DNA of 10,092 nucleotides from the NCBI GenBank assembly GCA_002685655.1, contig NYXM01000128.1, positions 1-10,092 on the forward strand, written 5' to 3'. The translations under genes and the position numbers were made by a program. Below, piece by piece: positions 4,233 through 10,092 of the stretch. The notes below the pieces were generated by a model. The model was not told where the DNA came from. It saw only the letters and a list, made by a program, of their open reading frames with translations, and ran no database searches. Numbering within the stretch: position 1 is the stretch's first letter; every line of letters starts with the position of its first letter. This DNA is from Planctomycetaceae bacterium. Lineage in GTDB: Bacteria; Planctomycetota; Planctomycetia; Pirellulales; Pirellulaceae.

Positions 4233-6574
4233 GTTCCTCATTAGCCAGCTATGGATCGAGTAAGTCATTCTCAAGTGTTAGCGAATCGTCTCGTTCGTCA
4301 TCACCCTCCAGTTCTCCATCATCATCCGACTCTTCTCCCTCTCACTCCAGCGAAAGCCTCTGGTCCAGCAAGAGCAGCCCATCGTCAAGTGAGGAGTCAG
4401 GGAGCGATACATCGTCTTCACGCCTCAGCCGATCATCCGGCAGTGACAGCACAGCATCCGATTCGTCTCGTTCATCGGACGCCAAGTCTTCCGGATCGTC
4501 CGACAGCCGACCAAGTGCGTCTTCCAAGAGCCCATCAAGCAGATCGTCAGCTAGCAAATCCTCGGATTCACGGTCAACTGACCTGTCGTCGGCGTCGTCA
4601 GGCAGTGGCTCAGTGGATTCCCGATCGTCCGCGAGTTCCTCTGAGGGCAAGTCGAGCGTTCTGAGTTCTGGACAATCGTCGGCGTCGGACAGTGGCAAGT
4701 CGTCACATGCTTCGTCAAAGAGTCCGTCGTCAGGAAGTAAGACATCGGCAGGAAGCAGCGGTCCGTCGTCGCAATCCGATTCGGGGTCATCCCCGAGCTT
4801 AGCATCATCCGAGCAATCATCTGGCCACTCGTCCGAAACGAGCAGCGACGCATCGGGCAGCGAGCGTTCGTCTGGTTCACTTCCCAGCGCATCGAGTGAT
4901 GCAAGTAAAACATCATCCGACTCACGAAGCGGAACAAGCAGCCAGAGTATCGCCAGCGACAGTGGGTCTCCCGTTTCCCAGAGCGGTGCTTCTGCCAGCT
5001 CTCACGATTCACCAGCATCGTCCGACCAGGCAAGCAGCAGGCGATCGGGAACTTCCAGCGAGGGCCTCTCCAGTAAAGCCGCATCGAGTCATGTTTCTGA
5101 TAGTACAGGATCAAGCACGCATGTCCCGTCGAGTGACAGCCAACCATCGACGTCGCCGGGATCAGGAAGCTCCGGCGATTCGACCAGTCCGCCACCATCA
5201 TCAACCCCATCAGACGTTCAAAGTAGCGATGGCCAGTCTGGTAGTTCGCAAGCGTCCAGTGGCGCTCCGTCGAGTGTGGCCAACGAATCGAGTGAATCCA
5301 AAGATTCACCTACGTCATCGACGGCACCGAGCAGCACGGCGTCACAGATGTCTGGCGACGCGACGTCCAGCGGGGCGACTTCTAGCACAACTCGGCCGAG
5401 TTCTAATTCCACGGGTTCCAAGAGCGACACACCACAATCGAGTGACAGCCCGACATCCGGCTCACCAACCGTAGGCAGCTCCGGTTCGCCACAGTCAGGC
5501 AGTCAGCATTCTACTGATTCCGACAGATCCACCAGCCCGGCAGCCAGCTCACAACCGTCTCCACCTGCAAGCAGCGACCCCGAATCGACAACTAGCGCAT
5601 CTGACCAACCAAGTTCCAACGTCGACACTTCTTCGACGGATGGTCCATCCAGTGTGACCGATCCATCGGCGTCTCCTGATTCCACACAATCGACCGCGTC
5701 GACGAGCCCAACGCCATCTCCAACGGGATCATCTACACCGTCCGAGACTACTCCCAGCGGCGCCAGTTCCGACACCCAACCATCGCAACCAAGCGGTTCG
5801 GCCGTGCCAAGTGATGCGAGCACGTCGCCCGAATCAACCACATCGGATGGATCGACCACTTCGGAACAACCATCACCGATAGATAGCACTGTTCCATCGA
5901 CAACATCAAGCCAACCACCTGCATCTACGCCAAGCACACCCGGTCCCGGATCGAGTGACGCGCTACCACCGAGCACCGAACCGTCAGGGGATTCGACCGT
6001 GCCTGGCAGCAGTGGTGGCTCTGCGACACCTCCGAGCGAGACGTCGGAAACACCGTCACCCGACCCTAGTGAAACGAGTGATGTGCCTCCAACCAGTGAC
6101 TCACATCAGCCGAGTACTCCTAGCACACCGGGGCCTGGTTCAAGCGACACCAATCCGATCCCCGGCAGTAGCGAGACTGGTCGGGATTCGAACGAACCAT
6201 CGAGCGAGGCAGCGTCGCCGACGCCTCCACCGGATCCTAGTGGAACAAGCGAACTGCCACCGACGAGCGATTCTCCACAACCAAGTACACCTGGTCCAAC
6301 TTCAAGTGACGGCGCACCACCGACTCCGCCAACGTCAGGGAGTAGCGATACAGATCCCGGTTCGACAACGCCGCCGACCAGTGAAACACCCTCTGGCGGA
6401 CCGCCTCCGCCCGATCCGAGTGGAACGAGCACGCCCGATCCAACAATAAGCGATCCATCCGAACCGTCCTATTCCGAGATGCCCGATCCAACGATCAGTG
6501 ACGCGTCCGAACCGTCTTACTCCGAAATGCCTGATCCAACCATCAGCGATGCATCCGAATCGCCAGCTCCGTGA
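4229..6574 (+). CDS. 781-residue Ser/Thr/Pro-rich disordered protein
   Basis: The whole product is low complexity. By direct count Ser is 31 of the first 50 residues and 12 of the last 50. Pro goes from 3 to 11 and Thr from 0 to 5 over the same windows, so there is a gradient from a Ser/Ala/Asp-rich N-terminus to a Pro/Thr/Ser-rich C-terminus. There is no Cys, one Trp, and almost no hydrophobic run, so no signal peptide, membrane segment or folded domain is visible. It ends in 16-residue tandem repeats. All six Ser codons are used. Likely roles (inference) are an extended surface, matrix or fibre-like protein and an acceptor of O-linked glycans, since five putative sugar-modifying genes follow in the same operon. 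The ATG overlaps the previous stop (ATGA), so translation is probably coupled. The frame stays open for 2.3 kb while the two other plus frames give only Arg/His-rich shadows, which supports this frame. Confidence 0.85.
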   Translation: MSSSLASYGSSKSFSSVSESSRSSSPSSSPSSSDSSPSHSSESLWSSKSSPSSSEESGSDTSSSRLSRSSGSDSTASDSSRSSDAKSSGSSDSRPSASSKSPSSRSSASKSSDSRSTDLSSASSGSGSVDSRSSASSSEGKSSVLSSGQSSASDSGKSSHASSKSPSSGSKTSAGSSGPSSQSDSGSSPSLASSEQSSGHSSETSSDASGSERSSGSLPSASSDASKTSSDSRSGTSSQSIASDSGSPVSQSGASASSHDSPASSDQASSRRSGTSSEGLSSKAASSHVSDSTGSSTHVPSSDSQPSTSPGSGSSGDSTSPPPSSTPSDVQSSDGQSGSSQASSGAPSSVANESSESKDSPTSSTAPSSTASQMSGDATSSGATSSTTRPSSNSTGSKSDTPQSSDSPTSGSPTVGSSGSPQSGSQHSTDSDRSTSPAASSQPSPPASSDPESTTSASDQPSSNVDTSSTDGPSSVTDPSASPDSTQSTASTSPTPSPTGSSTPSETTPSGASSDTQPSQPSGSAVPSDASTSPESTTSDGSTTSEQPSPIDSTVPSTTSSQPPASTPSTPGPGSSDALPPSTEPSGDSTVPGSSGGSATPPSETSETPSPDPSETSDVPPTSDSHQPSTPSTPGPGSSDTNPIPGSSETGRDSNEPSSEAASPTPPPDPSGTSELPPTSDSPQPSTPGPTSSDGAPPTPPTSGSSDTDPGSTTPPTSETPSGGPPPPDPSGTSTPDPTISDPSEPSYSEMPDPTISDASEPSYSEMPDPTISDASESPAP
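6059..6148 (+). repeat. Degenerate Pro/Ser repeat, copy 1
   Basis: This encodes 30 residues, beginning PDPSETSDVPPTSDSHQPST and ending STPGPGSSD. It is repeated with changes at 6230-6310. The closing STPGPGSSD also occurs at about 5930-5959, so this half of the protein appears to have grown by internal duplication. Confidence 0.6.
6230..6310 (+). repeat. Degenerate Pro/Ser repeat, copy 2
   Basis: This encodes 27 residues, beginning PDPSGTSELPPTSDSPQPST and ending PGPTSSD. It aligns with copy 1 with a three-residue deletion and scattered substitutions. The shared PDPSGTS opening appears once more just before the terminal tandem repeats. Confidence 0.6.
6434..6571 (+). repeat. C-terminal 16-residue tandem repeats, 2.9 copies
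   Basis: Three head-to-tail units of 48 bases start at 6434, 6482 and 6530. They read PDPTISDPSEPSYSEM, PDPTISDASEPSYSEM and PDPTISDASESPAP, the last being cut by the stop codon. Synonymous positions differ between units (for example ACA, ACG and ACC for the Thr) while the protein is nearly unchanged. They contain the only Tyr residues of the protein apart from Tyr8. Confidence 0.9.
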
Positions 6575-6576
6575 CA

Positions 6577-7515
6577 ATGAAGAAACTGATTCTCAAATCG
6601 AATCTCTGCCCCGGCGACATCCTGACGATGACTGCCGCTGTGGAGTCGTTGCACCTGGCGTATCCCGGCGAGTACGAAACCGACGTTCGCACACCAGCGT
6701 CCGAGATCTGGCAACACAATCCTCGCATCACGAAGATCGCTGATGATGCTCCTGATGTCGAAACGATTGACCTGAAGTATCCAGCCATCAATCGCAGCAA
6801 CCAAGAACACATTCCGTTTCTGGCTGGCTACACGGAAGACCTGGGTCGCAAACTTGGCCGACCACTGACGCTCAAGGTGAACCGTCCGTGCCTGTATCTC
6901 AGCGACGATGAGAAGAACTGGGTCGACCAGGTCCGCCATCACGTGACTGACGGTCGGAAGATTCCGTTCTGGCTTGTCAACGCGGGCATCAAAAGCGACT
7001 ACACGGCCAAAGCTTGGGCGGTTGAGTCTTTCCAAGAGGTCGTCGATCGGACGCGAGGCCGTATCCAATGGGTGCAGGTCGGCGCAAAGGAACATGATCA
7101 CCCGAAGCTCAGCGGCACGATCAACCTCGTCGGCCAGACCGACCATCGGCAACTGATTCGGCTGGCTTGGCACTGCCAAGGTGGCCTCGGGCCGGTGACG
7201 TATTTGCAGCATCTCTGTGCGGCATGGGAGAAGCCCTACATCTGCTTACTTGGTGGTCGAGAACCGGCGACGTGGGTGAGCTACCCCTTGCAGCATACGT
7301 TCCACACGATCGGCACCTTGCCCTGCTGCAAAACGTCTGCCTGTTGGAAGTCGCGGATCGTCACCGCCGGAGACGACTCGAACAAAGACAAACAAGAGAA
7401 TCTTTGCCAATGGCCCGTCTTCGGACTGCAGCGTCCTGTCGCTCGCTGCATGGCGGCCATTCGCCCCGATGAAATTATCACCTTGTTGGAGAGAAACCTA
7501 TGCCACCCGTCGTGA
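6577..7515 (+). CDS. GT9-like (ADP-heptose:LPS heptosyltransferase-like) glycosyltransferase
   Basis: A 312-residue GT-B-type transferase. The N-terminus (LILKSNLCPGDILTMTAAVE) has the short strand plus PGD loop typical of family 9 heptosyltransferases. A second half begins near WLVNAGIKSDYTAKAW. The likely donor-binding region is GGREPATW at residues 226-233. The expected reaction is transfer of a heptose or related sugar from a nucleotide donor to an acceptor. The operon also encodes an HldE-type nucleotidyltransferase, which fits. Unusually, the last 65 residues contain five Cys (C250, C251, C256, C277, C291) around LPCCKTSACWKSR. This is not part of classical WaaC or WaaF and may bind metal. 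The start is the ATG at 6577; a GTG at 6571 overlapping the previous stop is possible and would add two residues. No clear ribosome binding site is present, so translation is probably coupled to the Ser-rich gene. It overlaps the next gene by 16 bases. Confidence 0.82.
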   Translation: MKKLILKSNLCPGDILTMTAAVESLHLAYPGEYETDVRTPASEIWQHNPRITKIADDAPDVETIDLKYPAINRSNQEHIPFLAGYTEDLGRKLGRPLTLKVNRPCLYLSDDEKNWVDQVRHHVTDGRKIPFWLVNAGIKSDYTAKAWAVESFQEVVDRTRGRIQWVQVGAKEHDHPKLSGTINLVGQTDHRQLIRLAWHCQGGLGPVTYLQHLCAAWEKPYICLLGGREPATWVSYPLQHTFHTIGTLPCCKTSACWKSRIVTAGDDSNKDKQENLCQWPVFGLQRPVARCMAAIRPDEIITLLERNLCHPS

Positions 7516-8231
7516 AGACTGTGATCGGCGATATCGAGATGTGGGTCCGGCAAGGACTGCAAGCTGCCTGGGACATCGGCACCAGCCAAGCTGTGATCAC
7601 CGGTGATGAGTATTCCCTCGAGCCGTTTCTTCATTCACCCATGCGTTTGAAAGTCCGCACGGTCGTCGACGTCGGAGCCAACATTGGTGCGTTTACACTC
7701 GCCGCGAGGCGTACGTTTCCCAACGCACGCGTGATTGCCGTCGAGCCAGATCCGGACAACGCGGAGTTGTTGCGACACAACTGCGGTCATGACGCTAACG
7801 TTACCGTCTGCCAAACGGCCGTGCTGAATGACGATTTTCCCGACACTGTCCATTTATGTCGACACACCTTGAACAGTGGCGGCAACTATATCGGCCAATT
7901 GTTTCAGCAGAAGCAGCCACCGTTTATCGACTCGGAACCGATCGCTGTCCCCTGCCGATCGATTCACGAGTTGCTCACCGATCTTGGTGTGAACGACATC
8001 GATCTGCTCAAAGTCGATGCCGAGGGAGCTGAGGTAGACATCTTCTCCTGTCTGGCCGCTCACAACTGGCTGCCAAAGACCTGTTGGATTCGGTTCGAGT
8101 GGCACGGTCGTGATTCGATCCCGCACCTACGGCGCCTTCTCTCTCCTACCCACCAAGTATCCATCGAAGAAGACAGTCTTTGGAACGCACTGGGAATCGC
8201 TCATCGAAAGGAAACTCCATGCCCGAGTTAA
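7500..8231 (+). CDS. FkbM-family SAM-dependent methyltransferase
   Basis: 243 residues with the class I methyltransferase fold of the FkbM group (PF05050). Motif I is VVDVGANIGAF at residues 55-65. An acidic residue that would contact the SAM ribose follows in AVEPDPDN (E82), and DLLKVDAEGAE starts at residue 168, as is usual for this family. The family methylates hydroxyl groups on small molecules and sugars, so a sugar O-methylation role in glycan finishing is likely here, inferred from the flanking glycosyltransferases. The start is the ATG at 7500, with GGAGAG six bases upstream (7488-7493) inside the end of the GT9 gene. It overlaps the next gene by 13 bases. No membrane segment is present, so it should act in the cytoplasm. 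Confidence 0.87.
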   Translation: MPPVVKTVIGDIEMWVRQGLQAAWDIGTSQAVITGDEYSLEPFLHSPMRLKVRTVVDVGANIGAFTLAARRTFPNARVIAVEPDPDNAELLRHNCGHDANVTVCQTAVLNDDFPDTVHLCRHTLNSGGNYIGQLFQQKQPPFIDSEPIAVPCRSIHELLTDLGVNDIDLLKVDAEGAEVDIFSCLAAHNWLPKTCWIRFEWHGRDSIPHLRRLLSPTHQVSIEEDSLWNALGIAHRKETPCPS

Positions 8232-9388
8232 ACATCGACTCCGCACCCGTGCTCGTTGATGCTGCCATCCCTCAACTTGCTGAAACTCCCGAAGAACCGA
8301 AAGAAGGACGTGGCATCGTCATTGCCGCCGGTGGCGCTAAGTTTCAAATTAATGCCTGGGTCTGCATTCGGATGTTGCGAGATTTGGGATGCCAGCTACC
8401 AATCCAGTGCTGGTATCTGGGTGACGCTGAACGTAACCAAGCTTGGGAACAGATCGTTGCTTCGTACGGCGTCGAGTGTATCGACGCCTATGAAGTTCGT
8501 GAAAAGCATCCGCACGAACGGCTGCATGGCTGGGAATTGAAGCCGTACGCCATCCAACATTCACCGTTTGCGGAAGTGTTGTTTCTGGATGCTGACAATG
8601 TTCCAGTGCGCGACCCGACGTTCCTGTTCGATACGCCCGAGTTCGAATCCAACGGCGCCATATTCTGGCCAGACTTTGGGCGATTGGCGGCGGACCGGAC
8701 GGCCTGGCGAGTCTTTGGCAACATCCCGTATCGCGACGAACCGGAGTTTGAAAGCGGTCAGATCGTGGTTGATAAACGCCGTTGCTGGAAGGCGTTTGAG
8801 CTCTGCCACTGGTACATGCAGAACAGTAACAACTTCTTCTACTTTCATGTGCATGGTGATAAGGAAGTCTTCCACATGGCGTGGCGGAAGCTAGAGCAAC
8901 CGTATGCCATGACGGAGCGAGGCATCGACGCCTTGGACGGGGTCATGTGCCAGCACGACTTTGACGGCGAACGGCTATTCCAACACCGCAACATGCGGAA
9001 ATGGAACTTCTATCACAATCCGAAGACGCCCGGCTTCCTGTACGAGGATCAGTGCATTGAACTGGTCAACGAGTTGAAACACATCTGGTCACCCGCGTCA
9101 CAACAGTTGGCCACGGCGGAAGACTTGTCTGCCTTGTCGCGTCTCGACAGCAAGATCTTTGAGTACCACCGCGTCGGATACGACCATCGTCGCTTGAAAC
9201 TCCGTCGCGATGGCACGTTCGACGAAGGTGTTGCCAGTTGCGAACACTACTGGACGATCCGCGACGATCAACTGTTGGTCGCTGGCGAAGAAGCCGAACT
9301 GACGATGACTTTGACTCCGGGCAAGCATGGAATATGGGAGGGACAATGGTTGAACCACGAGAAGATGCCCGTGCTGCTGGTCCCGTGA
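8219..9388 (+). CDS. DxD glycosyltransferase, mannosyltransferase/GT8-like, with C-terminal extra domain
   Basis: 389 residues. The N-terminal 300 look like a GT-A transferase of the putative alpha-mannosyltransferase (PF11051) or glycogenin/GT8 kind. A first strand (GIVIAAGGAKFQINAWVCIR) is followed by LPIQCWYLGD, then KPYAIQHSPFAEVLFLDADN with the metal- and nucleotide-binding D124-A-D126-N127, and GAIFWPDFGR. The donor sugar cannot be told from sequence. From about residue 317 there is an extra region of about 70 residues (RLKLRRDGTFDEGVASCEHYW to [17 protein letters not shown]), probably beta-rich; it may help bind the acceptor (inference). The start is the ATG at 8219, with AAAGGA six bases upstream. 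Starting at the TTG at 8180 would put 39 bases inside the previous gene without support. It has no signal peptide, so it is cytoplasmic. It overlaps the following gene by 43 bases. Confidence 0.82.
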   Translation: MPELNIDSAPVLVDAAIPQLAETPEEPKEGRGIVIAAGGAKFQINAWVCIRMLRDLGCQLPIQCWYLGDAERNQAWEQIVASYGVECIDAYEVREKHPHERLHGWELKPYAIQHSPFAEVLFLDADNVPVRDPTFLFDTPEFESNGAIFWPDFGRLAADRTAWRVFGNIPYRDEPEFESGQIVVDKRRCWKAFELCHWYMQNSNNFFYFHVHGDKEVFHMAWRKLEQPYAMTERGIDALDGVMCQHDFDGERLFQHRNMRKWNFYHNPKTPGFLYEDQCIELVNELKHIWSPASQQLATAEDLSALSRLDSKIFEYHRVGYDHRRLKLRRDGTFDEGVASCEHYWTIRDDQLLVAGEEAELTMTLTPGKHGIWEGQWLNHEKMPVLLVP

Positions 9389-9897
9389 CGGCGTACATCG
9401 TCGCTGGTGTTAACTCTAGCGGCAATCGTCTGCTGGCTTCGATTCTCGTCCGCTCTGGGTGTGCGGGTGAGGGAAGCACGAACCAGCCGATGAGGATCGA
9501 AGAAATACCGCCGCCTGATCTTTCGATCGTGATCATCAAGCACGGCATGCTGACTGGTTGGATTCGCCGCTTTCGCGAGCTGGGTTACCAAAGAATTGTC
9601 GTGATCATTCCCATTCGTGAGCCGATTGCTAATTGCTTATCCATCGTGGCACGCGGTCACCTGAGTGACTTCGAGGACGCGTATCACCACCGCATCGTGG
9701 CCATCACCCGCAACCTAGTTGAAGCATTAGCTCAGCGAGTTGAGTTGGAGTTGATCACCTACGAAGGGCTGACGGAACCGTTTCTAAAACAGTGGCTGCC
9801 ACGGATCGGTCTCCCGTATGTCCCCGGCAGCCTATCTCTCCCCGGCCAACACGCATCGAACGAGATCTGCAACCAGAACGCAAAGCATTACGCATGA
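9346..9897 (+). CDS. Small P-loop sulfotransferase-like protein
   Basis: 183 residues. A P-loop-like GVNSSGNR at residues 21-28 after a beta strand resembles the 5'-phosphosulfate-binding loop of sulfotransferases. [11 protein letters not shown] (residues 89-99) carries R91 and S99 eight positions apart, the spacing seen in the PAPS 3'-phosphate-binding motif of that superfamily. A later [11 protein letters not shown] resembles the usual strand before the C-terminal helices. The expected reaction is sulfate transfer from PAPS to a sugar hydroxyl. The protein is short for the family and diverged, so another nucleotide-dependent transfer is possible. The start is the ATG at 9346, preceded by GGAGG four bases upstream (9337-9341). 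Another ATG at 9334 in frame is possible. The frame continues upstream to 9238, but that part overlaps the preceding gene and has an odd Arg/Asp composition. It overlaps the next gene by ATGA. Confidence 0.66.
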   Translation: MVEPREDARAAGPVTAYIVAGVNSSGNRLLASILVRSGCAGEGSTNQPMRIEEIPPPDLSIVIIKHGMLTGWIRRFRELGYQRIVVIIPIREPIANCLSIVARGHLSDFEDAYHHRIVAITRNLVEALAQRVELELITYEGLTEPFLKQWLPRIGLPYVPGSLSLPGQHASNEICNQNAKHYA

Positions 9898-10092
9898 CCA
9901 CAGTCTTCACCAACGGCGTCTTTGATCTGTTGCATGTTGGCCATGTGCGGTTATTGCAGTTTGCGCGTCAGCAAGGCGATAACCTGATCGTCGCGATCAA
10001 TTCCGACGCCAGCGTGCGCCGAATCAAAGGTCCGAGTCGTCCTATCGTTTCTGCCGATGAACGTGTGGAGATCTTGCAAGCTCTCCGCTGCG
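9894..10092 (+). CDS. HldE C-terminal-type nucleotidyltransferase, 3' truncated by window
   Basis: The 66 visible residues hold the nucleotidyltransferase signature: [17 protein letters not shown], with HVGH at residues 14-17 as the HxGH nucleotide-binding motif, then [19 protein letters not shown] and [13 protein letters not shown]. The [11 protein letters not shown] segment is specific to the HldE/RfaE C-terminal domain, which activates D-glycero-beta-D-manno-heptose 1-phosphate with ATP to give ADP-heptose. It is less like TagD-type glycerol-3-phosphate cytidylyltransferases. No kinase domain precedes it, so it is a stand-alone adenylyltransferase or a relative using another sugar phosphate or CTP. 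It starts at the ATG at 9894, overlapping the previous stop (ATGA). It probably supplies the donor for the GT9 enzyme upstream in the operon. The gene continues beyond the right edge. Confidence 0.85.
   Translation, partial: MTTVFTNGVFDLLHVGHVRLLQFARQQGDNLIVAINSDASVRRIKGPSRPIVSADERVEILQALRC

Noticed and set aside
4551..5309. Minus-strand open frame of 252 residues inside the Ser-rich gene
   Set aside because: It is a by-product of the lack of stop codons opposite Ser-rich codons; no ribosome binding site, and Cys/Arg/His-rich composition unlike a folded protein.
4896..5474. Plus-strand Arg/His/Pro-rich open frame within the Ser-rich gene
   Set aside because: A frame-shifted reading of Ser codons yields Arg, His and Pro; it competes with a 2.3-kb open frame that has a coupled start.
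5503..5976. Minus-strand Gly/Asp/Val-rich open frame
   Set aside because: This is what the reverse complement of Ser/Thr/Pro codons gives in the matching phase; no start signal.
9238..9345. Longer N-terminus for the sulfotransferase-like protein
   Set aside because: The added 36 residues lie wholly inside the preceding gene and are Arg/Asp-rich without pattern; GGAGG before 9346 supports the shorter form.

Overview
The window looks like chromosome from a planctomycete, probably of the Pirellula/Rhodopirellula type. This is an inference. It rests on a moderately GC-rich base composition, very Ser/Thr/Pro-rich proteins of a kind I associate with that phylum, and an unusual cluster of sugar-modifying enzymes. 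No rRNA or tRNA is present to test it.

Left part, about 1-2680: a patchwork of small accessory genes. The left edge holds the start-truncated remnant of an IS21-type helper ATPase (IstB-like) on the minus strand, with an intact Walker A motif. Two plus-strand genes follow: an unrecognised 145-residue protein (370-807) and a pRiA4b ORF-3-like protein (876-1856), with a GC-rich hairpin between them. Facing them on the minus strand are a small Cys-rich, putatively zinc-binding protein (2324-2527) and a stand-alone GIY-YIG-type domain protein (1871-2287). Upstream of these two is what looks like the tail of a third minus-strand gene (2541-2672).

At about 2672-2682 the sequence changes abruptly. 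To the left is the minus-strand tail with no start codon; to the right is a plus-strand gene that also lacks a credible start. This looks like a recombination junction that removed the 5' ends of two head-to-head genes.

Right part, about 2680-10092: one long plus-strand operon. Every junction overlaps or nearly overlaps (ATGA twice, GTGACAATG, and overlaps of 16, 13 and 43 nt). In order it encodes: a modular protein with a Ser/Pro-rich linker; a 781-residue almost wholly Ser/Thr/Pro disordered protein; a GT9 (heptosyltransferase-like) glycosyltransferase; an FkbM-type methyltransferase; a DxD glycosyltransferase with an extra C-terminal domain; a small sulfotransferase-like P-loop protein; and the start of an HldE C-terminal-type nucleotidyltransferase, cut by the window edge.

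Working model (inference): the nucleotidyltransferase makes a nucleotide-activated heptose-like sugar. The two transferases build a glycan that the methyltransferase and sulfotransferase decorate, and the natural acceptors are the hydroxyl-rich proteins encoded just upstream. This would be a self-contained cassette for a Ser-rich glycoprotein. The main unknowns are how these proteins leave the cell (no signal peptide is visible) and whether the first gene still works.
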